A stretch of 64,000 nt of DNA from Butyrivibrio sp. YAB3001 (GTDB taxonomy: Bacteria; Bacillota; Clostridia; Lachnospirales; Lachnospiraceae): the NCBI RefSeq assembly GCF_900112195.1, contig NZ_FOKR01000014.1, forward strand, positions 1 to 64,000. The letters are read 5' to 3'. The position numbers were made by a program, and so were the translations under genes. This document shows positions 15,648 through 24,545 of the stretch, in pieces. The notes below the pieces were generated by a model, which was not told the DNA's origin, did not search any database, and saw only the letters and a program-made list of their open reading frames with translations. Within the stretch, counting starts at the first letter, position 1. The number at the start of each line of letters is the position of its first letter.

Positions 15648-16475
15648 GTGTCACACAGAGCGAACGTAACAGCAATAGTCAACCAAAAGGGAGGAACTGG
15701 GAAGACTTGTTCTACAGAAAATCTTGGCGTTGGGCTCGCTAAGGAAGGGAAAAAGGTCCTTCTCATAGACCTTGATCCGCAGTCAAGTCTGACCATTAGT
15801 CTTGGGTATCCCAGATCCGACGAACTGTATCCGACTATTTCAACAATGATAGATAGGATTCTGAATGAACAGCCAATTGGGAACAGAGAAGGAATTTTAT
15901 CCCATCCTGAGGGCGTAGATCTCATGCCTGCGAATATCGAACTTGCCGGAACTGAAATGTCCCTTGCCAATGTGATTAGCAGGGAAAAGGTATTAAAGCA
16001 GTATATCGATACTGTGAACAAACAGTACGACCACATTCTGATTGATTGTTCACCAAGCCTTGGAATGCTCACTGTAAATGCCTTATGTGCAGCGGATAAC
16101 TGTCTTATTCCGGTGCAGGCTCAGTATCTTTCTGCCAAGGGTTTGGAACAGCTTCTTGGAACAATATCAAAGGTTAAAAGACAAATCAATCCCAAGCTTA
16201 AGATTGAAGGAATTCTGCTAACCATGGTGGATGCCAGGACTACCGATGCTAGGATGATAAGTGAGCTTATCAGGGAAACTTATGGAAGTAAGATCAGAGT
16301 ATTTGATTCAGACATTCCTCATTCTGTAAGAGCTGCTGAAATATCTGCCGAAGGAAAGAGCATCTTTACTCATGATCCGGGTGGAAAAGTGGCAGCAGCT
16401 TACAAGAATCTGACGAAGGAGGTGTTATCTGATGGGGAAAAGAGGCGCCAACATCAGCTTAGCCAGCTACGATGA
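15648..16475 (+). CDS. parA: ParA-family partition ATPase
   Basis: This codes for 275 residues and begins with GTG at 15648; AGGAGGTG lies five bases upstream, and the ATG at 15646 leads straight to a stop in its frame. The deviant Walker A motif is KGGTGKT, followed by VLLIDLDPQSSLT. ILIDCSPSLGMLTVNAL is the Walker B region. No long N-terminal helix-turn-helix is present, so this is the small ParA/Soj form. With ParB it positions plasmid copies over the nucleoid. It overlaps parB by 44 bases. Confidence 0.93.
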   Translation: MSHRANVTAIVNQKGGTGKTCSTENLGVGLAKEGKKVLLIDLDPQSSLTISLGYPRSDELYPTISTMIDRILNEQPIGNREGILSHPEGVDLMPANIELAGTEMSLANVISREKVLKQYIDTVNKQYDHILIDCSPSLGMLTVNALCAADNCLIPVQAQYLSAKGLEQLLGTISKVKRQINPKLKIEGILLTMVDARTTDARMISELIRETYGSKIRVFDSDIPHSVRAAEISAEGKSIFTHDPGGKVAAAYKNLTKEVLSDGEKRRQHQLSQLR

Positions 16476-17394
16476 TATCTTTTCTACGGAAGAGTCGAGA
16501 AAAGAATCAGTTGGAAAAGGAGAAAAAGTCCAGGAAATAGCCATAGCAGATCTTTACCCCTTTAAGGATCATCCATTTAAAGTATTGGACAACGAGGACA
16601 TGCAAAAGACTGTGGAGAGTATTGAAAAGTTTGGCGTACTGACTCCTGCTATAGTCAGGCCAAGAGAAGAAGGTGGATATGAGATTGTATCCGGACACAG
16701 AAGGCATCATGCCTGTGAGTTGGCTGGTCTTAAGACTATGCCTGCTATTGTCAGGAATCTTGATGATGATGCAGCTGTCATTTTAATGGTAGATTCGAAC
16801 CTTTCCAGAGAGGAGATACTTCCCAGTGAAAGAGCTTTTGCCTTCAAGATGAAGATGGATGCAATTAAGCATCAGGGTGAGCGAACTGATCGAGTGATAC
16901 CGGTTAAGTTTCCGGAAAATACTTTGTGCCAAGTTGGCACAAAGTCCAATTGGGCAAAAACAAAAATTGCTCAAGAGGCCAATACAAGCGAAAGACAGGT
17001 TATGAGAATAGTCAGATTAACTGAGCTTGTACCTGAACTACTGGATATGGTTGATGACAAAAAGTTGGGATTAAATCCAGCTGTTGAGATCTCTTATCTT
17101 ACGAAAGAGAATCAGAAGAATCTTCTCTACGCCATGGATTATGCCCAGGCTATTCCATCACTCTCTCAGGCACAGCGTATGAAGAAGATGCAGCAGGCTG
17201 GCCTTTGTACGAAAGAAGCCCTCTGCGCCATCATGTCTGAAGAAAAGAAGTCAGATCTGGACAGAGTAACCATCAAGAATGAAGTACTGAAGAAGTACTT
17301 TCCAAAGTCATATACTCCGAAGCAGATGGAGGACACCATCATTAAGCTCCTGGAGCAATGGCAGAGAAAACAGAATCACAAACAGGAACTATGA
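16432..17394 (+). CDS. parB: ParB-family partition protein
   Basis: This codes for 320 residues. The CTP-binding ParB/Srx region is clear: IADLYPFKDHPFKV, then YEIVSGHRRHHACELAGL and SNLSREEILPSERAFAFKMK. A helix-turn-helix follows near residues 180-215 (KIAQEANTSERQVMRIVRL). The C-terminal third is helical and probably dimerises. A perfect 12+1+12 palindrome lies inside the gene at 16921-16945 and could be a binding site. A terminator hairpin follows immediately. Confidence 0.92.
   Translation: MGKRGANISLASYDDIFSTEESRKESVGKGEKVQEIAIADLYPFKDHPFKVLDNEDMQKTVESIEKFGVLTPAIVRPREEGGYEIVSGHRRHHACELAGLKTMPAIVRNLDDDAAVILMVDSNLSREEILPSERAFAFKMKMDAIKHQGERTDRVIPVKFPENTLCQVGTKSNWAKTKIAQEANTSERQVMRIVRLTELVPELLDMVDDKKLGLNPAVEISYLTKENQKNLLYAMDYAQAIPSLSQAQRMKKMQQAGLCTKEALCAIMSEEKKSDLDRVTIKNEVLKKYFPKSYTPKQMEDTIIKLLEQWQRKQNHKQEL
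16921..16945. promoter_or_regulatory. Perfect 25-bp palindrome inside parB
   Basis: The arms are ACTTTGTGCCAA and TTGGCACAAAGT around a single central G. A perfect 12-bp dyad within coding DNA is unlikely by chance. It encodes part of the linker between the ParB catalytic region and the helix-turn-helix. It may be a parS-like centromere or an operator. Confidence 0.5.
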
Positions 17395-17420
17395 GCCTTC
17401 TTAGCGGAAGGCTCTTTCTA
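17393..17420 (+). terminator. Terminator after parB
   Basis: GAGCCTTC at 17393-17400 pairs with GAAGGCTC at 17407-17414 around a six-base loop, followed by TTTCTATT. It overlaps the parB stop codon. Confidence 0.75.
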
Positions 17421-17433
17421 TTAGGAGGAAAGA

Positions 17434-17772
17434 ATGAGCAGACCATTAGCGTATGTAACCTCAGCATGGAGTGAGGATGATATCGAGGCAAAAGAGACAG
17501 CAATCAAGTACTGTAGAAGACTCTACCAGGCAGGATACTCTCCAATATGTCCGCTTCTCTTGCAGAAGGAATTCCTTGATGATGACGACAACAAGGAGCA
17601 CAAGGACAGGATTGACATGGCGGAGGAACTTCTTCGCAGATCCAGAGTAGTTGTAGTCTGCGGCAAAGCTACTGATGAAAATGTCAAAACAGACATCGCT
17701 CTGGCTAAGAGGCTTGGCATTGTTTCTACTACACTTGATGGAATCCTCAATGTAGACAAGAAAACAAAATGA
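17434..17772 (+). CDS. DUF4406/DUF7768-like nucleotide-hydrolase-fold protein
   Basis: This codes for 112 residues with AGGAGG upstream. LAYVTSAWS at the start, CRRLYQAGYSPICPLLL, and ELLRRSRVVVVCG in the middle match the nucleoside 2-deoxyribosyltransferase-like fold seen in small phage and element proteins. Its length equals those DUF4406-like members, which lack a proven activity. It sits between the partition genes and the conjugation genes, a usual place on such elements. Confidence 0.65.
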   Translation: MSRPLAYVTSAWSEDDIEAKETAIKYCRRLYQAGYSPICPLLLQKEFLDDDDNKEHKDRIDMAEELLRRSRVVVVCGKATDENVKTDIALAKRLGIVSTTLDGILNVDKKTK

Positions 17773-17793
17773 TAACCGGAAAGGGGTGAGCAG

Positions 17794-18282
17794 ATGCAGG
17801 AAGAAATTGTCCAGCGGACTGAGAACCTGGCTGTGAACACTACAAAGCTTTCGGCAAGAGTACTGCTAAAAGCAATCAGGTGGTACCTTGCTCATCGTAA
17901 GAATAAGAAGCTTGAAAAAGAGGCTCTTGCTAATCAGCCAAAGCATGGCAAGCAGACTGTGAAAGAACTGATTGGACAGGATGCAGGAGTTTCAACTATC
18001 GATGTAGCCAAGACTGGTCTTAAGGACTTTCAGAAAGTTGCCAGGAAGTACGGCGTTGATTTTGCGATTGTAAAAGATAAAACAGTGGATCCGCCAAAGT
18101 ACACTGTCTTCTTTAAGTCCAGAGATGCTGATGCACTGCAGCGTATAGTGCAGGAATACTCAGCAAAGGAACTTCTGAGAAAAGAAAGACCTAGCGTCCT
18201 TAAAAAGCTTCACGCACTTACAGAGCTTATAGCATCTCTTCCAAAGAAAGTAAAAGAAAAGACCATGGAGAAAGAACGATGA
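17794..18282 (+). CDS. pcfB: PcfB-family protein (DUF3801)
   Basis: This codes for 162 residues. The middle part, KTGLKDFQKVARKYGVDFAI followed by DPPKYTVFFKSRDADALQRIVQEY (in part), matches PcfB/DUF3801 proteins encoded just before coupling proteins in Gram-positive conjugation modules. In pCF10, PcfB helps the coupling protein handle DNA substrate. The C-terminus is Lys-rich. It overlaps the next gene by four bases, as expected for that partnership. Confidence 0.82.
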   Translation: MQEEIVQRTENLAVNTTKLSARVLLKAIRWYLAHRKNKKLEKEALANQPKHGKQTVKELIGQDAGVSTIDVAKTGLKDFQKVARKYGVDFAIVKDKTVDPPKYTVFFKSRDADALQRIVQEYSAKELLRKERPSVLKKLHALTELIASLPKKVKEKTMEKER

Positions 18283-20039
18283 ACACAAAGAAGCTTAAGA
18301 AGCTCCTAATCCTGAATGTTCCTTACTTTCTGGTGGGAGCATTTGCAACAAATTTAGGTGAAGCCTGGCGTATAGCGGATGGATCCAATATGTCTGAAAA
18401 GGTACAGGGACTTGTTACTGGAGGAGGTTTTTCACAGGCTTTCTCCAATATCCTTCCAAGCATTCATCCATTTGACCTGTTTGTAGGTGTTTGCGTTGGT
18501 GCCGGACTACGTCTGGCAGTTTATCTAAAAGGTAAGAATGCCAAGAAATTCAAACACAATGAAGAGTACGGCTCAGCCAGATGGGGAAAAGCACAGGATA
18601 TAGAACCTTTTATGGATCCGACCTTCCAGAACAACGTCATACTCTCCAAAACAGAGAGACTTACTATGAGCAGCAGACCAAAGGAACCAAAGTATGCAAG
18701 AAATAAAAACATCCTTGTAGTGGGAGGCTCCGGATCAGGTAAAACAAGGTTTGTACTAAAGCCAAATCTCTTACAGTGTCACTCGAGCTACGTTGTCTGC
18801 GATCCAAAGGGAACGATAGTCTGTGAGTGCGCTAATGCACTTCTTAAGAATGGCTACGACATCAAGATTTTCAACACCATCAACTTTAAGAAGTCCATGC
18901 ATTACAATCCATTTATGTATATTCACTCAAAGACCGACATTCTAAAGCTCGTAACCACCATCATTGCTAACACTAAAGGCGATGGTAAAGCAGGGGAGGA
19001 ATTCTGGACCAAAGCTGAGACTCTTCTTTACACGGCGCTTATAGGATATATCCATTATGAGGCACCTATTGAAGAGCAGAACTTCAGCACACTTCTGGAA
19101 TTCTTAAATGCCATGGAAGTAAGAGAGGATGATGAGGATTTTCAGAATCCGGTGGACCTCATGTTTGAAGCATTGGAAACCAAGAATCCAAATCACTTTG
19201 CAGTAAGGCAATATAAAAAGTTTCGCCTTGCAGCCGGCAAAACCATGAAATCGATCCTCATAAGCTGTGGAGCCAGACTTGCTCCCTTTGATATTGAGGA
19301 TCTAAGAGAAATAACATCTTATGATGAACTTAATCTTGATGAAGTTGGAGATAGGAAGACAGCCCTTTTCCTTATCATGAGCGACAATGATTCCACATTT
19401 AACTTCATGATTTCAATGATCTACAGCCAGCTCTTTAATTTGCTCTGTGAAAAGGCAGATGATGTCTATGGTGGCAGACTTCCTGTTCATGTACGCTGCC
19501 TTATAGATGAGGCGGCCAACATTGGTCAGATTCCCAACCTGGAAAAACTGATTGCCACAATCCGAAGCCGTGAGATCTCAGCATGTCTCGTGCTTCAGGC
19601 TAAATCACAGCTCAAGGCAATCTACAAGGATAATGCTGACACCATCATCGGTAACTGTGATTCGCAGATATTCCTTGGAGGATCCGAGCAGTCTACCCTT
19701 AAGGATCTCAACGCTATCCTGGGGAAAGAGACCATTGACATGTACAACACCGGTGAGTCTCGTGGAACATCACAGAGCTACAACCTAAATTATCAGAAGC
19801 TTGGCCATGAGCTTATGTCCATGGATGAGCTTGCAACAATGGACGGAAATCACTGCATTGTTCAGGTGCGTGGTGTTCGTCCTTTTTATTCGGAAAAATA
19901 TGATCTGACGCAGCATCCCAACTACAAGCTGACAGCAGATTATGACAAGAAGAACTGGTTCGATATCGAGAAGTACCTGAATCGCAAGATGAAGCTGAAA
20001 CCTGATGATGAATTCGAAGTAGTCGAAATGGAGGAATAA
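18279..20039 (+). CDS. virD4: VirD4/TraG-type type IV coupling protein
   Basis: This codes for 586 residues. Two membrane segments lie near residues 8-25 and 65-85. The P-loop is GGSGSGKT (about 149-156), followed by VVCDPKGTI. Walker B lies in RCLIDEAANIGQIPNLEKLI, and SRGTSQSYNL lies near the C-terminal part. The protein is the motor that brings relaxase-bound DNA to the conjugation channel. The PcfB gene overlaps its start and VirB-type genes follow, giving the standard order. Confidence 0.93.
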   Translation: MNTKKLKKLLILNVPYFLVGAFATNLGEAWRIADGSNMSEKVQGLVTGGGFSQAFSNILPSIHPFDLFVGVCVGAGLRLAVYLKGKNAKKFKHNEEYGSARWGKAQDIEPFMDPTFQNNVILSKTERLTMSSRPKEPKYARNKNILVVGGSGSGKTRFVLKPNLLQCHSSYVVCDPKGTIVCECANALLKNGYDIKIFNTINFKKSMHYNPFMYIHSKTDILKLVTTIIANTKGDGKAGEEFWTKAETLLYTALIGYIHYEAPIEEQNFSTLLEFLNAMEVREDDEDFQNPVDLMFEALETKNPNHFAVRQYKKFRLAAGKTMKSILISCGARLAPFDIEDLREITSYDELNLDEVGDRKTALFLIMSDNDSTFNFMISMIYSQLFNLLCEKADDVYGGRLPVHVRCLIDEAANIGQIPNLEKLIATIRSREISACLVLQAKSQLKAIYKDNADTIIGNCDSQIFLGGSEQSTLKDLNAILGKETIDMYNTGESRGTSQSYNLNYQKLGHELMSMDELATMDGNHCIVQVRGVRPFYSEKYDLTQHPNYKLTADYDKKNWFDIEKYLNRKMKLKPDDEFEVVEMEE

Positions 20040-20044
20040 GAAAT

Positions 20045-20266
20045 ATGGCATTTTATACTGATGCATTAAGAATACTTCAGGCAATAGAAACAGTATTAAC
20101 CGCAATTGACGCAGGATTAGATCTTTATGGGGAATTTGTGCTCGAGTTAAGTAAAGAGGAGATTGCTAGAAAAAAGAAGGAATTCTATCAGGATCCAAAA
20201 GCGAGAGAGGCTCTTGGCGACTTAATGGCTTTAGTTATCAATAGTATTTTGGTTGAAGGTAGCTAA
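20045..20266 (+). CDS. Small helical protein with Maff2-like start
   Basis: This codes for 73 residues. GGAGG at the very end of the virD4 gene serves as ribosome binding site. The start MAFYTDALRILQ resembles MAFFNSAVGVLQ of the Maff2 protein 490 bases on, but this one has no membrane helix and is rich in charged residues (ELSKEEIARKKKEFYQD). It may be a diverged relative or a regulator of the channel subunit. Unknown function. Confidence 0.5.
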   Translation: MAFYTDALRILQAIETVLTAIDAGLDLYGEFVLELSKEEIARKKKEFYQDPKAREALGDLMALVINSILVEGS

Positions 20267-20273
20267 TAATATC

Positions 20274-20318
20274 TTCCAATGAACTGGGCATAAGCTTTTT
20301 ATGCCCTACTCATTGGAA
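20274..20318 (+). ncRNA. 45-nt two-step hairpin between virD4 and Maff2 genes
   Basis: TTCCAATGA (20274-20282) pairs with TCATTGGAA (20310-20318), and inside it GGGCATAA (20286-20293) pairs with TTATGCCC (20299-20306). The two stems are separated by a symmetric three-base internal loop (ACT opposite TAC) and closed by GCTTT. No T-run follows, so it looks like a structured or processed RNA element rather than a terminator. Confidence 0.55.
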
Positions 20319-20334
20319 CTTTACATAATAAAAT

Positions 20335-20400
20335 CCTATGTAGCTGATAGTGGAAAGGGTACATAGGCCGTGGCTCTGACGAGGACCGCGGTCTATTTTT
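20335..20400 (+). terminator. Overlapping hairpins, possible attenuator
   Basis: CCTATGTA (20335-20342) pairs with TACATAGG (20360-20367). The last two bases of that stem are the first two of a second stem, GGCCGTGG (20366-20373) with CCGCGGTC (20386-20393, using two G-U pairs), followed by TATTTTT. The second hairpin is a terminator and the first would partly block it. This is the arrangement expected of an attenuator. Confidence 0.5.
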
Positions 20401-20478
20401 GTGCCCAAAATGCAGGTGCACATGCAAAGGGCCAATAGAGACAACTGAATATGGGAAAGACAACAAACTATCAACTAC

Positions 20479-20508
20479 GAAGCCAGGAGCAATCAAGCCC
20501 CTGGCTTC
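20479..20508 (+). promoter_or_regulatory. Stem-loop before the Maff2 gene
   Basis: GAAGCCAGG (20479-20487) pairs perfectly with CCTGGCTTC (20500-20508) over a 12-base loop. It ends eight bases before the AAGGGAGGA ribosome binding site of the next gene, so it may tune translation or stabilise the 5' end. Confidence 0.5.
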
Positions 20509-20532
20509 ACTCATTAAGGGAGGAATTTTATT

Positions 20533-20745
20533 ATGGCATTTTTCAACAGCGCAGTAGGCGTACTTCAGACACTTGTAATCGCACTTGGAGCAGGACTTGG
20601 TATTTGGGGAGCTATCAACCTTATGGAGGGTTATGGCAATGACAATCCCGGCGCGAAGTCACAGGGAATGAAGCAGCTCATGGCGGGCGGCGGAGTTGCC
20701 CTCATCGGCACAACCCTTGTTCCCCTTCTTGCAGGTCTTTTTTGA
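20533..20745 (+). CDS. Maff2-family mobile element protein
   Basis: This codes for 70 residues with a strong GGGAGGA site. Two hydrophobic segments (about residues 9-28 and 48-68) flank a glycine-rich loop GYGNDNPGAKSQGMKQLM. This matches the Maff2 family of Clostridia conjugative elements, a short two-helix membrane protein with VirB2/VirB3-like position. It is probably a small channel or pilin-like subunit, and the many stem-loops around it suggest that it is made in large amounts. Confidence 0.85.
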   Translation: MAFFNSAVGVLQTLVIALGAGLGIWGAINLMEGYGNDNPGAKSQGMKQLMAGGGVALIGTTLVPLLAGLF

Positions 20746-20763
20746 TCTGCCCCGGGAGGATCA

Positions 20764-20823
20764 GCTACAGGTCTGAAGAAGGTCTGTAGCGCTAAGCGGC
20801 CGGAGGTGAAAACTTCCGGCTGC
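20764..20823 (+). promoter_or_regulatory. Two stem-loops before the VirB6-type gene
   Basis: GCTACAG (20764-20770) pairs with CTGTAGC (20784-20790). A 12-bp stem from GCGGCCGGAGGT (20796-20807) to ACTTCCGGCTGC (20812-20823) is capped by a GAAA tetraloop. The second stem lies just before the AAAAGGAGGG ribosome binding site. Neither has a T-run, so mRNA stabilisation or processing between the Maff2 and VirB6 genes is more likely than termination. Confidence 0.5.
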
Positions 20824-20844
20824 ATTTCAAAAGGAGGGTAACCA

Positions 20845-21711
20845 ATGCCAAGTGTATTTGAGCAGCTTGTAGAACTGACAAAAGAGCTACTGGTAGATGC
20901 TGTTATGTCCAACATGACAAGTCTGTTTGACATGGTAAACAGCAAGGTTTCTTCCGTTGCAGCAGATGTAGGAGCACCACCGTCAAGATTTGCCCCGGCA
21001 GTGTTTTCCATGGTAAGGAATCTTTCAGAGACGGTTATCATGCCGATTGCGGGAATAATCCTGACGTATATAGCCTGCTATGAGCTGATCCACTTGGTTA
21101 TTGCTCATAACAACCTGGCTAACTTTGAGTCATGGATATTCTTTAAGTGGCTCATCAAAACCTTTATAGCTGTAGAGATGATCACACATTGTTTTGACAT
21201 TTCACTGGCTATTTTTGATGTGGCTCAGCACGTAGTCGATCGCAGTGCCGGTGTTATAGCGGCAGGAACAGCAATCGATGCTTCGGCATTAGCAACTATG
21301 AGAAGTACTCTGGAAGCGATGGGATTTGTGGAACTCTTTGGATTATGGCTTGAGATTTTTATCGTAAAGCTGGGATTATCCGTGATGTCCATGATCATAT
21401 TCCTGGTGGTTTATGGCCGTATGATCGAGATCTATCTGGTCATCAGCCTTGCTCCAATTCCAATGTCCACCTTTGGAAACAAAGAACAGAGCCAGATCGG
21501 CCAGAACTATATCAGATCACTTCTCGCTCTTGGTTTTCAGGGATTTCTCATTATGGTATGCATCGGAATCTACGCAGCTCTTATTACCTCAGTGACCTTC
21601 TCATCTGACATTGCAGGTTCTCTGTGGGGAGCGATGGGCTACACAGTTCTCTTGTGTTTTGCCCTGTTCAAAACAAGCTCAGTAACAAAAAGTGTCTTCC
21701 AGGCACGATGA
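20845..21711 (+). CDS. VirB6/TrbL-type conjugation membrane protein
   Basis: This codes for 288 residues from ATG 20845 with GGAGGG upstream. About six membrane segments are visible, including VIMPIAGIILTYIACYELIHLVI and SMIIFLVVYGRMIEIYLVISLAPIPM (in part). The phrase ISLAPIPMSTF is a frequent mark of these VirB6-like channel proteins. It forms the inner-membrane core of the type IV secretion channel with PrgI and VirB4. Order and spacing agree with other CD1107/Maff2-type modules. Confidence 0.85.
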   Translation: MPSVFEQLVELTKELLVDAVMSNMTSLFDMVNSKVSSVAADVGAPPSRFAPAVFSMVRNLSETVIMPIAGIILTYIACYELIHLVIAHNNLANFESWIFFKWLIKTFIAVEMITHCFDISLAIFDVAQHVVDRSAGVIAAGTAIDASALATMRSTLEAMGFVELFGLWLEIFIVKLGLSVMSMIIFLVVYGRMIEIYLVISLAPIPMSTFGNKEQSQIGQNYIRSLLALGFQGFLIMVCIGIYAALITSVTFSSDIAGSLWGAMGYTVLLCFALFKTSSVTKSVFQAR

Positions 21712-21726
21712 TTTGGAGGAAAAGAC

Positions 21727-22107
21727 ATGGCATCTTATGTATCGGTGCCAAGGGATCTGACCAAGGTTAAATCCAAAGTGATGTTTAACCTGACTAAAAG
21801 ACAGCTCATCTGTTTTTCAGTGGCGGCGCTCATTGGAGTTCCGTCATTTTTTCTGATTAAAAAGATAGCGCCAATCAACACGGCGGTCATGTGCATGATG
21901 CTGATCATGATGCCATTGTTCTTTTTGGCAATGTATGAGAAAAACGGAGAGCCTCTCGAAGTCATCCTGAGGCATTTTATTCAGGCCACATTTGTAAGGC
22001 CTAAAGAACGTCCCTACAAGACGGACAACTACTATGAAGCTCTTATCAGAGTTTCACAGACCAGAAAGAAAATAGCGAAAATCGCAGGAAGGAGGAAGAA
22101 AGCTTGA
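21727..22107 (+). CDS. PrgI-family conjugation protein (VirB3-like)
   Basis: This codes for 126 residues. SYVSVPRDLTKVKSKVMFNLTKRQ at the start (in part), then two membrane segments (residues about 30-47 and 52-70), and a basic C-terminus ending RRKKA. This is the PrgI layout, equal in place to VirB3. It overlaps the VirB4 start by four bases, consistent with PrgI being the membrane docking partner of the VirB4 ATPase. Confidence 0.88.
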   Translation: MASYVSVPRDLTKVKSKVMFNLTKRQLICFSVAALIGVPSFFLIKKIAPINTAVMCMMLIMMPLFFLAMYEKNGEPLEVILRHFIQATFVRPKERPYKTDNYYEALIRVSQTRKKIAKIAGRRKKA

Positions 22108-24545
22108 TAGACTTTACAAGTTTTTTTAGGAAAAACAAGAAGGAATACCGCATCCCTTCTAATCTTTCAAGAAAGGACAGAAGGAGAGTTGAGCGCATCA
22201 TAAAGAAAGCTCAGAAGAATGATGGTATACCAAGGACAGCTCAGCAGACAATCCCCTTCCAGCGCATGTTTCAGGATGGTATCTGCAGAGTGGGAAAAGA
22301 TTTTTATACCAAGACCATCGAGTTCCAGGATATCAACTACCAGTTGGCACTTCCTGAGGACCAGACTTCAATCTTTGGTGAGTGGTGCGGCTTTCTTAAT
22401 TACTTTGACAGCTCAGTTTCAGCCCAGATTTCTTTTATGAACATGGCTACAGATGCAGATCTTTTCAAAAAGAGCATCGCCATCGAGCACACCAAGGATA
22501 AGTTTAACTCAGTAAGAGATGAGTATTCCGGCGTTATCTTTGAGCAGATGCAGGCAGGTAATAACGGCCTTTATAAGGTTAAGTACCTGACCTTCGGAAT
22601 CCATGCAGATTCTCTTAAGACTGCAAGGCCAAGACTTATCCACCTTGAGATGGATATTCTCAACAACTTTAAGAGAATAGGCGTAGTTGCCAGAACTCTT
22701 AATGGAAAAGAACGACTTGGCATCATGCACAGTATCTTCCACATTGGAGAAGATGAGAGATTCCACTTCGATTGGAACTGGCTCACATCATCAGGTCTTT
22801 CAGTAAAAGACTTCATTGCTCCAAGCTCATTCTATTTCAAGAATGGCAGAACCTTTAAGATTGGCAACACTTACGGAGCAATGTCATTCCTGGCTATCAC
22901 TGCATCTGACATCAGCGATCAGCTCCTGTCAGATATTCTCAAGATGGAGTCCAGCCAGATTGTAACAATGCACATTCAGACCATTGATCAGAATGAGGCT
23001 ATCAAAACAGTCAAGCACACCATCACTGAACTAGATCGATCCAAGATTGAGGAGCAGAAAAAGGCAGTTCGTTCTGGATATGATATGGACATCATTCCTT
23101 CAGATCTGGCCACTTATGGCAAAGATGCCAAGGCACTTCTGAAGGAATTGCAGTCACAGAATGAGAGAATGTTCCTTCTCACTTTCACCATCATGAACAC
23201 CGGAAGCACTCTTGAGCAGCTTGAAAACAACGTGTTCCAGGCATCATCTATAGCTCAGAAGCACAACTGTCAGCTTGTACGACTTGATTTCCAGCAGGAG
23301 CAGGGACTTATGAGTGCACTGCCATTAGCTTCCAATCAGATTGACATTAAGCGTGGCCTGACTACTTCCAGCACTGCAATATTTATTCCATTCACGACTC
23401 AGGAACTGTTCCAGTCTGGAAAAGAAAGTCTGTACTACGGCCTTAACGCACTTTCCAACAACCTCATCATGGTAGACAGAAAGCTCCTTAAGAATCCTAA
23501 CGGCCTTATCCTTGGAACTCCGGGATCCGGTAAGTCTTTTGCTGCCAAAAGAGAAATTGCAAATGCCTTTCTTGTAACTGACGACGATATCATCATATGT
23601 GATCCTGAGTCCGAGTATTCCGCGCTGGTTAAGCGCTTTGAAGGACAGGTTATTAAGATTGCCCCAACCAGCAAGCACTATATCAATCCAATGGATATCA
23701 ACATGAACTACTCGGATGATGACAACCCGATATCCCTTAAGACAGAATTCATCCTGTCTTTGTGCGAGCTGATCATGGGTGGTAAGGATGGACTTAAGCC
23801 TGTAGAAAGAACTGTAATCGACAGATGCGTTCGTATCATTTACAACAAGTATTTTGAGAACCCGGTGCCGGAGAGAATGCCTCTCTTAGAAGATCTCTAC
23901 AATGCACTGCTTGAGCAGGATGAACCGGAGGCACATCATGTTGCAAAGGCTCTTGAAATCTATGTAAAAGGATCCCTCAATGTCTTTAACCACAGAACTA
24001 ACGTGGATATTACTAATCGAATTGTGTGTTATGACATTAAGGACCTTGGAAACCAGCTCAAGAAGATAGGAATGCTCATCGTTCAGGATCAGGTCTGGGG
24101 CCGTGTAACCAAGAACAGAAGTCAGGGAAGATCCACCCGCTATTATATGGATGAGCTGCACCTTCTTCTGCGTGAAGAACAGACCGCAGCGTACACCGTA
24201 GAGATATGGAAGAGATTCCGTAAGTGGGGAGGTATGCCGACAGGTATCACGCAGAATGTGAAGGACCTCCTGGCTTCAAAAGAGGTTGAGAACATCTTTG
24301 AAAACAGCGACTTTATCCTTATGCTAAATCAGGCTGCCGGTGACAGACAGATACTTTCCAAGCAGCTCAACATCAGCCCTCATCAGCTCTCCTATGTAAC
24401 ACATTCCGGAGAAGGTGAAGGGCTTTTGTTTTATGGAAATGTCATTCTGCCGTTTATTGACAGATTCCCTCAGGATACCGAGCTGTATCACTTACTGACA
24501 ACCAAGTTAAACGAAGTCGTGGAGGCGCAAAATGCCACAGCTTAA
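22104..24545 (+). CDS. virB4: VirB4-family type IV secretion ATPase
   Basis: This codes for 813 residues and starts with TTG at 22104, with AGGAGG about ten bases upstream. There is a soluble N-terminal half without membrane segments. Walker A is LGTPGSGKSFAAKREI (from about residue 470), followed by DIIICDPESEYSALV. The helix with YYMDELHLLLREE is the Walker B region. GRSTRYYMDELHLLL and the downstream TGITQNVKDLL are typical of VirB4/TrsE. It powers assembly of the channel. It overlaps the next gene by 14 bases. Confidence 0.95.
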   Translation: MIDFTSFFRKNKKEYRIPSNLSRKDRRRVERIIKKAQKNDGIPRTAQQTIPFQRMFQDGICRVGKDFYTKTIEFQDINYQLALPEDQTSIFGEWCGFLNYFDSSVSAQISFMNMATDADLFKKSIAIEHTKDKFNSVRDEYSGVIFEQMQAGNNGLYKVKYLTFGIHADSLKTARPRLIHLEMDILNNFKRIGVVARTLNGKERLGIMHSIFHIGEDERFHFDWNWLTSSGLSVKDFIAPSSFYFKNGRTFKIGNTYGAMSFLAITASDISDQLLSDILKMESSQIVTMHIQTIDQNEAIKTVKHTITELDRSKIEEQKKAVRSGYDMDIIPSDLATYGKDAKALLKELQSQNERMFLLTFTIMNTGSTLEQLENNVFQASSIAQKHNCQLVRLDFQQEQGLMSALPLASNQIDIKRGLTTSSTAIFIPFTTQELFQSGKESLYYGLNALSNNLIMVDRKLLKNPNGLILGTPGSGKSFAAKREIANAFLVTDDDIIICDPESEYSALVKRFEGQVIKIAPTSKHYINPMDINMNYSDDDNPISLKTEFILSLCELIMGGKDGLKPVERTVIDRCVRIIYNKYFENPVPERMPLLEDLYNALLEQDEPEAHHVAKALEIYVKGSLNVFNHRTNVDITNRIVCYDIKDLGNQLKKIGMLIVQDQVWGRVTKNRSQGRSTRYYMDELHLLLREEQTAAYTVEIWKRFRKWGGMPTGITQNVKDLLASKEVENIFENSDFILMLNQAAGDRQILSKQLNISPHQLSYVTHSGEGEGLLFYGNVILPFIDRFPQDTELYHLLTTKLNEVVEAQNATA

